From contig PWNO01000192.1 in NCBI GenBank assembly GCA_003557765.1, positions 1 through 36,772 on the forward strand: DNA of 36,772 nt. Reading direction: 5' to 3'. Under the pieces are notes generated by a model. It worked only from the letters and a program-made list of their open reading frames with translations, did not search any database and was not told where the DNA came from. This stretch comes from Bacteroidales bacterium (GTDB lineage Bacteria; Bacteroidota; Bacteroidia; Bacteroidales; UBA7960). The translations under genes and the position numbers were made by a program. How positions within the stretch are numbered: position 1 is the first letter of the stretch; each line of letters begins with the position of its first letter. Positions 25,805 to 32,702 of this stretch are shown here, one piece after another.

Positions 25805-27754
25805 ATGAAGCATTCCAGTTTACCTCACCTCTTTGAACATAGTGTGAACATATTCCCCGGCAGGGTTTTATTGTGGGAAAAAAAGCAGACAGCCTATGAG
25901 GGGATGACTTATGCGAGGACTTATGATGCGGTCAGGCGCACTGCACGGGGACTGGTGAAGCTTGGCATAACGAAGGGGGATCGTGTGGCTCTGATCGCTG
26001 AAGGCCGTAATGACTGGGTTATCAGTGAGCTTGCTGTGCTATTCTGTGGTGGGATATGCGTGCCGCTCTCGGTGAAGATCGAAGAAGCTTCGGACCTGCA
26101 TTTCCGGCTTGAACATGCAGGCTGCAAGGCGGCTATTGTATCCGGTCATCATCAGCACAAACTCTTTGCCCTCATTGACCGCTTACCAGAGCTTGAGACA
26201 GTCATCTTACTTGATCCGCCTGACGAAGAGACGCAGCTTATCCGGGATAAAACGTCAAAACAGGTGATTTTTCTGGAAGAGCTCAGGCATCAGGGTGATC
26301 AGCAAAAGGATGCACTGGAGCAGGAGGTTGAAAATGTACTGAATACCTTGAAACCCGATGATTGCGCCAATATTTGCTACACATCCGGAACAACTGCTGA
26401 CCCCAAAGGGATCATGCTGAGCCATAAAAACTACCTCCATAATGTGGAGCAGGCCTCTGCCATCTTTGAAGTCCCGAGTGACTACACCTCTCTTCACATT
26501 CTGCCCTGGGACCATTCTTTTGCGCATACAGTAGGCATATATGCGTTGATTCGTAACGGTGCCAGCCTGGCATCTCTGAAACTTGGCAAGACACTAAATG
26601 AAACCATCCGGAACATCCCGATTTGCATTAAGGAGGTCCGGCCACATTTCCTTCTAAGCGTACCCGCGCTGGCCAAAAATTTCCGTACAAACATTGAAAG
26701 AGGCGTTCAGGAAAAAGGACCCATAGCCAAAGCCTTTTTCCGGGCGGGCCTCGCCATTGCATATGCCTATAACAAGGAAGGTCACAATAAGGGCAGTGGA
26801 GCCGGTAAAGCGCTTGGGGTGCTTTACCGGCTTTTTGATAACATCTTGTTCGCTAAAATCAGAAAGGGTTTTGGTGGGCGATTGAAGTTCTTTGTTGGGG
26901 GAGGTGCTTTGCTGGATATTGAACTGCAACGCTTTTTTTATGCCCTGGGCATGCCCATGTATCAAGGGTATGGCCTCACAGAGGCATCCCCGATCATTTC
27001 ATCAAACACCCCTGACTATCATAAAATGGGATCATCCGGGAAGGTGGTTCCATGGCTTGATCTGAAGATATGCAGAGAGGATGGAACAGAAAAGCCCATT
27101 GGTCAACAAGGAGAAATCCTGGTGCGGGGCGATAATGTGATGATGGGATACTGGAAAAATGAAAAAGCCACTATGGAAACCATCCGGGATGGTTGGTTAC
27201 ATACAGGAGACCTCGGTTATCTTGATAATGAAGGCTATCTTTATGTGCTTGGCCGTACTAAAAGCTTGTTGATTGGAAGCGATGGTGAAAAATATAGTCC
27301 CGAAGGTATTGAGGAGGCCATGGTAGAGAAATCACCTTTCTTTGATCAGGTGATGCTATATAATAACCAAAACGCTTATACGGTCGGGCTCATCGTGATC
27401 AATAAAGCCATCCTGGCCGACCTCATTCGCAAAAAATCGCTGGATGTGACCACAAGCGAGGGCCTGCAGGCTGTTTTGCTAAAACTGAAAGAAGAAATTG
27501 ATCGCTTCTTTCCCGGTGGCGAGTTTGCCGGGATGTTTCCGCCCAGGTGGCTGCCTGCTGCAGTTGCTTTCCTGTCTGAGCCCTTTTCTGAAGCAAATGG
27601 CTTGATGAACAGTACAATGAAGATCGTGAGACCAGCCATTCACGACCATTACAAAGAAACCATTGACAAACTTTACACCCCTGAAGGAAAGGATATCGTG
27701 AATCCTTTCAACAAAAGTGCAGTGCATTCCCTGGCTTCCAAAGAGCAATCCTGA
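25805..27754 (+). CDS. Long-chain acyl-CoA synthetase (AMP-binding, FadD15-like)
   Basis: The 649-residue adenylate-forming enzyme has all core motifs: the phosphate-binding loop YTSGTTADPKG (192-202), QGYGLTEASPII, and GWLHTGDLGYLDNEGYLYVLGRTK with the hinge Asp. The C-terminal domain starts at SDGEKYSPEGIEEAM. The length and the insert after the first motifs fit the long-chain (eukaryote-like/FadD15) branch. It activates fatty acids to acyl-CoA by way of acyl-AMP, at the membrane surface. The usual C-terminal Lys is not obvious because the C-terminal region is divergent. queA follows after 21 nt, so they may be co-transcribed. Confidence 0.9.
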   Translation: MKHSSLPHLFEHSVNIFPGRVLLWEKKQTAYEGMTYARTYDAVRRTARGLVKLGITKGDRVALIAEGRNDWVISELAVLFCGGICVPLSVKIEEASDLHFRLEHAGCKAAIVSGHHQHKLFALIDRLPELETVILLDPPDEETQLIRDKTSKQVIFLEELRHQGDQQKDALEQEVENVLNTLKPDDCANICYTSGTTADPKGIMLSHKNYLHNVEQASAIFEVPSDYTSLHILPWDHSFAHTVGIYALIRNGASLASLKLGKTLNETIRNIPICIKEVRPHFLLSVPALAKNFRTNIERGVQEKGPIAKAFFRAGLAIAYAYNKEGHNKGSGAGKALGVLYRLFDNILFAKIRKGFGGRLKFFVGGGALLDIELQRFFYALGMPMYQGYGLTEASPIISSNTPDYHKMGSSGKVVPWLDLKICREDGTEKPIGQQGEILVRGDNVMMGYWKNEKATMETIRDGWLHTGDLGYLDNEGYLYVLGRTKSLLIGSDGEKYSPEGIEEAMVEKSPFFDQVMLYNNQNAYTVGLIVINKAILADLIRKKSLDVTTSEGLQAVLLKLKEEIDRFFPGGEFAGMFPPRWLPAAVAFLSEPFSEANGLMNSTMKIVRPAIHDHYKETIDKLYTPEGKDIVNPFNKSAVHSLASKEQS

Positions 27755-27775
27755 TTTTTATGCCATTACCAACAC

Positions 27776-29011
27776 GTGAGCGCGAATAACCATATACCAA
27801 AAGTAAAAGAGCTTAAGGCTTCTGAGTACACCTATGAACTGCCGGCGGATCGGATTGCTTCCTATCCCTTGCCCGATCGTGATGCATCCAGACTTCTTGT
27901 TTACAAGGATAAAAAGATACAGGATGCAAAGTTTAAAGATATAGCCCGCTTTCTCGATCCAGAAACCCTGATGGTCTTCAACAATACCCGAGTGGTACAG
28001 GCCCGGCTGGAGTTCTTTAAGGATACCGGTGCCCGTGTCGAGATCTTTTGTCTTCACCCTGTTGGTGCGCGTCGTGATGTCGGCCTTGCACTCTCCGGAG
28101 GTTCGCCATCCCGATGGTTTTGTCTTGTAGGTAATGCAAAAAAGTGGAAGGCAGGGCCGCTGGTCATCCAGCATCCCGGCAGCAAATTCTGTCTTCAAGC
28201 ACATAAAGTGCAAGCTTCAGGAGAAGGATACCTGATCGATTTCAGCTGGAGTCCGGCAAATCTTAGTTTTGCAGAAGTGCTTGAGCTGACTGGGAAAACG
28301 CCACTTCCCCCTTATATCGCAAGGCCTGCAGAGCAAAAGGATAAAGCCACATATCAAACCATCTTTGCCCGAAAGGATGGCTCTGTGGCTGCTCCTACGG
28401 CGGGATTGCATTTCACAGATCGTGTGCTGAAATCGCTTAATAAAAAAGGTGTTTTACAGGATTTCGTCACCCTGCATGTGGGCGCAGGGACATTTAAACC
28501 GGTTACCGCAGATCATATTGGTGAACACCGCATGCATGGTGAGCAGTTTTCCGTTACCAGGGCCTTTATTCAAAAGCTCGCTGTGCATCAGCATCCTATC
28601 GTGCCAGTTGGCACTACTTGTATGCGTACGCTGGAAAGCTTATATTGGATCGGCGCAATCCTGGATGCCGGTGTTGCTGCGGACGAGGATAGCCTCTATC
28701 TCCCGCAGTGGGCGCCATATGCATTTTCTGGTGAAAAACCTGACAGATCAACAGCTATGCGGGCACTGCTCGACCATATGGACAGACACGACAAAGATAC
28801 CATGGAAGGTGAAACTGCGCTCATCATCGTTCCGGGTTATCGATTTGCCATGACAGACGCGCTAGTGACAAACTTTCATCAGCCAGGAAGCACCCTGCTT
28901 TTGCTTGTGGCTGCCTTTACGGGTGCTGCCTGGCAACAAATATATCATCACGCACTGCAGCATCCCTATCGCTTTTTAAGTTATGGAGATGCATGTTTGC
29001 TTTTCCCTTAA
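27776..29011 (+). CDS. queA: S-adenosylmethionine:tRNA ribosyltransferase-isomerase (GTG start)
   Basis: QueA transfers the ribose of SAM onto preQ1-modified tRNA to form epoxyqueuosine at position 34. The 411-residue protein shows YELPADRIASYPLPDRDASRLL, VFNNTRVVQARL, the core APTAGLHFTDRVL, TLHVGAGTFKPV, HRMHGEQF, PVGTTCMRTLES, and the C-terminal TNFHQPGSTLLLLVAAFTG. The start is GTG at 27776. The ATG at 27760 is out of frame and no in-frame ATG precedes the conserved N-terminus. Other queuosine genes are not in the window. It probably shares a transcript with the upstream acyl-CoA synthetase. Confidence 0.95.
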   Translation: MSANNHIPKVKELKASEYTYELPADRIASYPLPDRDASRLLVYKDKKIQDAKFKDIARFLDPETLMVFNNTRVVQARLEFFKDTGARVEIFCLHPVGARRDVGLALSGGSPSRWFCLVGNAKKWKAGPLVIQHPGSKFCLQAHKVQASGEGYLIDFSWSPANLSFAEVLELTGKTPLPPYIARPAEQKDKATYQTIFARKDGSVAAPTAGLHFTDRVLKSLNKKGVLQDFVTLHVGAGTFKPVTADHIGEHRMHGEQFSVTRAFIQKLAVHQHPIVPVGTTCMRTLESLYWIGAILDAGVAADEDSLYLPQWAPYAFSGEKPDRSTAMRALLDHMDRHDKDTMEGETALIIVPGYRFAMTDALVTNFHQPGSTLLLLVAAFTGAAWQQIYHHALQHPYRFLSYGDACLLFP

Positions 29012-29105
29012 ACACAGGATCCGGGGCATACGTGAAATTACCATGATGGGATTATTGACTTACAGAGGGATGATTATTGTCAATTGGGCGTTCAGACTAA
29101 GTAGG

Positions 29106-29154
29106 CTATTGGCCATTGGCAAGAAAGCCAAAAGCTAAAAGCCAACAGCCAATA
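29106..29154 (+). repeat. Seven 7-bp repeat units upstream of the methyltransferase gene
   Basis: Units CTATTGG, CCATTGG, CAAGAAA, GCCAAAA, GCTAAAA, GCCAACA and GCCAATA run in unbroken 7-bp phase. The first two are inverted relative to the last four, so GCTATTGGC (29105-29113) and GCCAATAGC (29148-29156) can form a 9-bp stem. The downstream half matches, in sense orientation, the repeats in the dinB leader. Confidence 0.7.
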
Positions 29155-29217
29155 GCAGTCTTGTTGAAAATTCAAACATCAGATAACCAATAAGTTGAAA
29201 AAACGCAAACAGATGAA

Positions 29218-29276
29218 CCGAGCTCGCAGAGTGTTCGGTTCATGTGACCGAAACATAATAATTATAAACGGATGAA
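29218..29276 (+). repeat. Copy of the rplS leader element in front of the methyltransferase gene
   Basis: Aligned with 21527-21584, 53 of 59 columns are identical with one 1-nt indel. The copy contains CGAGCTCG, both alternative stems (GAACCGA 29215-29221 with TCGGTTC 29235-29241; TTCGGT with ACCGAA), and the AATTATAAAC-nG-ATGAA start region. A shorter direct repeat of AAACnGATGAA flanks it (about 29207-29217 and 29266-29276). The copied ATG at 29272 is out of frame with the real gene. Confidence 0.8.
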
Positions 29277-29337
29277 AGCATGGATATTTTTGGCAGTGCT
29301 TTTCAGGATTACCTATCCGGTGAAAAAAACGGAATAA
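29272..29337 (+). CDS. Possible 21-codon upstream ORF made by the copied start codon
   Basis: The ATG of the copied leader opens a 21-codon frame (MKAWIFLAVLFRITYPVKKT...) that overlaps the methyltransferase start at 29280 in another frame and ends with TAA at 29335-29337. If translated it would compete with initiation at 29280. There is no evidence of a functional peptide; it may be incidental. Confidence 0.25.
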   Translation: MKAWIFLAVLFRITYPVKKTE

Positions 29338-29990
29338 TTAAGGTATATTCAGATGTCGCCGGCCCTGAAGAGCTCCCGGTGTCCTATTTTTTCCGCTCAT
29401 GGGAAGAGATGCCGAAGTATGAACAACTGATGCTCAGTCATTCAGAAGGTCATGTGCTGGACGTAGGTGCAGGTGCAGGCAGCCATGCGCTGGAGTTGCA
29501 AAAACAAGGCTTTGCTGTGGATGCAGTTGACATATCGCCAGGAGCTGTTGATGTTATGCGTAAGCGTGGCGTGAAAGGGGCATGGTGTGGTGATTTTTTT
29601 GATATGGTCAAAAGGGAATACGAAACAATTCTTTTTATGATGAATGGGGTCGGGATCGCAGGCTCCCTTCCTGGGCTTTTTAAAATGCTCAGACATGCTG
29701 ACACATTATTGGCACCAACAGGACGTATCCTTATAGAATCAACTGACTTGATTTATTTATATGAAGAGGAGGACGGCTCATACAGGATTCCTATGGGCGA
29801 AAAATATTACGGGGAATTGCAGTACCACCTTGTCTATAAAGACTTAAAAACCAATCCTTTCCCCTGGCTTTTTGCTGACTTTGACAGTTTAAAACATGCC
29901 GCCAGTACCTGTGGATATAAAACCCGTATCCTGTATGCTGGTGAAAAACATAATTATGTGGCGGAACTTAGAAAAGATTCAGGCTGCTAA
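29280..29990 (+). CDS. Class I SAM-dependent methyltransferase
   Basis: The 236-residue protein has a Rossmann-type methyltransferase core. Motif I is VLDVGAGAGSHALELQ (about 60-75), followed by VDAVDISPGAVDVMRKRG with the acidic residue that binds the SAM ribose, and then a YETILFMMNGVGIAG motif IV region. An N-terminal segment, LPVSYFFRSWEEMPKYEQ, is typical of a Bacteroidota group annotated only as class I methyltransferases. The substrate is unknown. The start at 29280 fits this N-terminus. The leader carries a 7-bp repeat array and a copy of the rplS leader, both unusual. Confidence 0.85.
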   Translation: MDIFGSAFQDYLSGEKNGIIKVYSDVAGPEELPVSYFFRSWEEMPKYEQLMLSHSEGHVLDVGAGAGSHALELQKQGFAVDAVDISPGAVDVMRKRGVKGAWCGDFFDMVKREYETILFMMNGVGIAGSLPGLFKMLRHADTLLAPTGRILIESTDLIYLYEEEDGSYRIPMGEKYYGELQYHLVYKDLKTNPFPWLFADFDSLKHAASTCGYKTRILYAGEKHNYVAELRKDSGC

Positions 29991-30194
29991 AGATTTTGCT
30001 GCAGCTGCCCTGTCAGATTTTCAACATGTATGGTCACCTGGCTGCAATGCCCTTCTTCTGGTATGGCTTGGTTCACCGCGTTCAATTTATTTGTCAGTGA
30101 AGTTCGGGGCCTGTCACGAGATGTCCTGAATAAGGCAGTGCTCCGAAATGCGAAACATTTTCCTTTCCGGAAAGTACATGATGCACAAGGCAGC

Positions 30195-31115
30195 CTATAG
30201 CTGGACGATGACTGATACGGCAATAAGCAAGTCGGTAGCCAATACGGTGATTACATTCATTCCCTGAGCGGGCATAAGTTTGGCATTGTCCGCTCCATGT
30301 TTCAAGGCAATTTGGGAGGCCTTGAGCCCCAGCGGAAAAGGCAGCAATGCCAGGTAGAGCCAGTAAGATGATATCCCTGCAAGGGGAAGGATCAGGATCA
30401 CTGCATAGGTAAGCAGGATGCCGGCCAGATAGATCCTTGCAGCCGTCTTTTTCCCAAACTTAATCACCAGGTGTTTGCGCCCACCTGCACGGTCTGCCTC
30501 CGTGTCAGGAAATTCGTTGAGCAGCAGAAGCAGAAAGGTCAGGATCCCCGGTGGAATGGAAATGAGCCAGACTTCCAGGGGTACAATGTTTGAGACGGCC
30601 TGCACGGGGGTGGCATTCATGGCGATATATGCACCGATGACCACCAGCGAGCCAAGGGCCAGCCCTGCAAAAAACTCGCCCAGTAGCATGCGTGCAAGGT
30701 GACTGGTATAATAGACAATGGCAATGGCCCCTATGAAGGCAATGATCAGAATGCTCCAGTGTGCGATGATGATAAAAAATAGCCCGATTACCACCGATAT
30801 CAGCAGGGTGCCAATGGCTGCCGCACGAACCTGTCCGGGTTTGGTCTTGCCGCTTGTGAGCATGCCGCTGCCACCGCTGAATGGTGTTCTTTTGGTCTGA
30901 AAGTCAATTTTTGTCTTGTAATCTGATAATTCATTGAAGAGGTTGACGGATATGTGTGCCGAGATAGTTCCCACCAGGATGAGTATCGCTATGGGCCAGT
31001 AAAAAGTTTCTGGTTGATGGAGCGCGGCATAAGCCAGGCCGATCGCCACAAGAAAAACTGCAAGAAGGAGAAAATTGGCACGTGATTGTGCAAGCCAGCT
31101 TTTTATAGTTGCCAT
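30195..31115 (-). CDS. UbiA-family prenyltransferase (MenA-like)
   Basis: The 306-residue membrane protein has about eight hydrophobic helices. Its two Asp-rich motifs are typical of UbiA enzymes: NLFNELSDYKTKID (about residues 58-71) and NEFPDTEADRAGGRKHL. These bind the magnesium-prenyl diphosphate. A role like MenA (1,4-dihydroxy-2-naphthoate polyprenyltransferase in menaquinone synthesis) is the most likely, because Bacteroidota use menaquinone, but other aromatic acceptors cannot be excluded. No men genes are adjacent. ATG at 31115; divergent from mnmD. Confidence 0.88.
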   Translation of the reverse strand: MATIKSWLAQSRANFLLLAVFLVAIGLAYAALHQPETFYWPIAILILVGTISAHISVNLFNELSDYKTKIDFQTKRTPFSGGSGMLTSGKTKPGQVRAAAIGTLLISVVIGLFFIIIAHWSILIIAFIGAIAIVYYTSHLARMLLGEFFAGLALGSLVVIGAYIAMNATPVQAVSNIVPLEVWLISIPPGILTFLLLLLNEFPDTEADRAGGRKHLVIKFGKKTAARIYLAGILLTYAVILILPLAGISSYWLYLALLPFPLGLKASQIALKHGADNAKLMPAQGMNVITVLATDLLIAVSVIVQL

Positions 31116-31197
31116 GATGTTTGATTTTTATGTGAATTGCTGATAAGGATTGTTTATATGATGATAGCTATATAATGACTGTGCACTGTAATTTGTT

Positions 31198-31205
31198 TAA
31201 TTTTG
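31198..31205 (+). promoter_or_regulatory. -7 box of the mnmD promoter
   Basis: TAATTTTG fits TAnnTTTG exactly. Transcription would start about 31211, only some ten bases before the TTG start codon, so the mRNA would be nearly leaderless. No clear -33 TTTG is seen at the usual distance. Confidence 0.45.
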
Positions 31206-31221
31206 AAGAAAAAATTCTTTT

Positions 31222-31920
31222 TTGACAACATATTATAAAAGACACACCACCATCACGGGCGATGGTTCACATACCCTCTATATGCGCGAGCTTGGAGAGC
31301 ACTATCATTCAACACATGGTGCACTGCAGGAATCGCGGCATGTATTCTTACAAGCATGCTTTGACCATGTCGCTTTACAGGCTAGGTTGCTACGGGTGCT
31401 TGAAGTGGGATTTGGCACCGGACTCAATGCACTGCTCACACTGGCAAGGGCAGTGGAGGAGAATCTTGAGGTGGCTTATGAAACACTGGAACCTTTTCCA
31501 TTGTCGCAGGCGGAGTGGTCTGAGCTGAACCTGCCGAAGCTTATAGATAATGGTCGCTTTACTGATGCCTTTGCCAGAATGCATCAGGCTGAAGATCAAG
31601 TGATAACTAAGATTTACGATGGGTTTAGCTTCCAAAGGTATCTGAGCACCATACAGGAGGTTGCGCTGCCTGGCAACCGTTACCATGCCGTGTATTATGA
31701 TGCCTTTGCCCCCCAGTATCAGCCGGAAATGTGGACCCTGGAGGTGTTTGAAAAGTTATACGCAGCCATGTTGCCCGGAGCCGTGTTAACCACCTATTGC
31801 ACTAAAGGCAGCGTGAAAAGGGCGATGAAGGCAGCCGGATTCGTGCTTTCGCATCCGGAGGGGCCGCCGGGGAAGAGGGAAATGACTGTGGCTGTAAGGG
31901 AAGTAGGAAGTAAGAAGTAA
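31222..31920 (+). CDS. mnmD: tRNA 5-(aminomethyl)-2-thiouridine methyltransferase (TTG start)
   Basis: The 232-residue protein matches MnmD, the stand-alone form of the methyltransferase half of MnmC, which completes mnm5(s2)U34 in tRNA. Motifs are TGDGSHTLYMRELGEHYHSTHGA, the SAM loop EVGFGTGLNA (61-70), VYYDAFAPQYQPEMWT, and TTYCTKGSVKRAMKAAGF. The start is TTG at 31222. An in-frame TGA lies at 31204-31206, and the first ATG would remove the conserved GDGSHTL. The last codons (EVGSKK) and the stop lie in a 7-bp repeat array that runs up to the NUDIX gene start. Confidence 0.92.
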   Translation: MTTYYKRHTTITGDGSHTLYMRELGEHYHSTHGALQESRHVFLQACFDHVALQARLLRVLEVGFGTGLNALLTLARAVEENLEVAYETLEPFPLSQAEWSELNLPKLIDNGRFTDAFARMHQAEDQVITKIYDGFSFQRYLSTIQEVALPGNRYHAVYYDAFAPQYQPEMWTLEVFEKLYAAMLPGAVLTTYCTKGSVKRAMKAAGFVLSHPEGPPGKREMTVAVREVGSKK

Positions 31921-31935
31921 GAAGAAGGAAGAAGT
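31894..31935 (+). repeat. Six 7-bp repeats joining mnmD and the NUDIX gene
   Basis: Units GTAAGGG, AAGTAGG, AAGTAAG (twice), AAGAAGG and AAGAAGT are in exact phase. They encode the last residues of MnmD, supply its TAA stop (31918-31920), and end one base before the NUDIX ATG. The purine-rich AAGAAGG/AAGAAG near that ATG could also help ribosome binding. Confidence 0.75.
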
Positions 31936-31936
31936 C

Positions 31937-32401
31937 ATGACATTAAGACAACAACCGTTTATTATCAGGGTCTATGGCATTGCCATTCATGATGGCCATT
32001 TGCTGGTTTGTGATGAATACTGGTTTGACACCTTGATGACAAAATTGCCGGGTGGCGGCATGGAGTATGGTGAAGGTACCAGGGCTTGTTTGCAGCGTGA
32101 ATGCATGGAAGAACTTGGTCAGCATGTCGATGTGCTGGATCATGTGTACACGACCGATTTTTTCCAGGAGGCCCGCTTTGTAAAAGGGCGTCAGCTGATC
32201 AGCATATATTACAGGATAACCTTGAAGGCACCCGATGCCCTGGACGTATCCGAGCGTCCATATGACTTCAGTGAAAAAAAAGAAGGGGCCATGCGTTGCC
32301 GCTGGGTCCCCTTGCAAGAGGTTTCAGAAGATGTATTTACCTTCCCGATTGATAAAAAGGTAGCCGGAATGTTGTCTGCCCTGGACATTAGCGGACGTTG
32401 A
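31937..32401 (+). CDS. NUDIX hydrolase
   Basis: The 154-residue protein has a full Nudix box, GGMEYGEG followed by x6, then RECMEELGQ, with all metal-binding Glu residues of GX5EX7REUXEEXGU. An aromatic segment YWFDTLMTKLPGGG precedes it. The family cleaves nucleoside diphosphates linked to another group; the substrate is unknown. Start at the ATG at 31937, 16 nt after mnmD, so the two genes are probably co-transcribed. Confidence 0.92.
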   Translation: MTLRQQPFIIRVYGIAIHDGHLLVCDEYWFDTLMTKLPGGGMEYGEGTRACLQRECMEELGQHVDVLDHVYTTDFFQEARFVKGRQLISIYYRITLKAPDALDVSERPYDFSEKKEGAMRCRWVPLQEVSEDVFTFPIDKKVAGMLSALDISGR

Positions 32402-32421
32402 TCGAAAAAACCCAACACTTT

Positions 32422-32461
32422 TTGGGGCAAAACTGCCTTATGCATAATACAGTCACCCCAA
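32422..32461. terminator. Hairpin between the NUDIX and DPP III-like genes
   Basis: TTGGGG (32422-32427) pairs with CCCCAA (32456-32461), and ACTG (32432-32435) with CAGT (32450-32453), giving a two-part stem. An alternative is CCCAA (32411-32415) with TTGGG (32422-32426). It lies between convergent genes. Confidence 0.4.
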
Positions 32462-32497
32462 ATGCCATCCATCCAGGATCTTTGTATAATTCATGCT

Positions 32498-32702
32498 TTA
32501 ATTCAGGTGCAGTTGGTCGAGTCCCTGTCTGAAAAAGACATCCACCGGGATATCCTCACGATTGATGCGGTCAATGTCGCCTTGCAGGGTTTCGCTCATG
32601 CTACCATACCGCCGGATCATCTCCCGGGCTGCCTGATAGTCGCCGTCCCCCTGGAGGACAACCAATTTTTCAACCATTTTTGCTACTGCGGCATGTATGT
32701 TT
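32498..32702 (-). pseudogene. Frameshifted C-terminal part of the DPP III-like gene
   Basis: On the minus strand, the frame one base off from the upstream gene reads ENIHAAVAKMVEKLVVLQGD and continues GDYQAAREMIRRYG to QGLDQLHLN, ending with TAA at 32498-32500. The LQGDGDY and IPVDxxFxQGLD blocks are, as I recall, the normal C-terminus of this family. With one T fewer in the T5 run at 32705-32709 (A5 on the plus strand) the two parts join as YKVDF-ENIHAAV into a protein of about 545 residues. Confidence 0.85.

Noticed and set aside
30030..30200. 56-codon plus-strand ORF between the methyltransferase and the UbiA gene
   Set aside because: It has a start codon and some protein-like composition, but no recognisable motif, and it overlaps the UbiA 3' end; the 204-nt gap otherwise shows only a CTTTCCGGAAAG palindrome (30163-30174).
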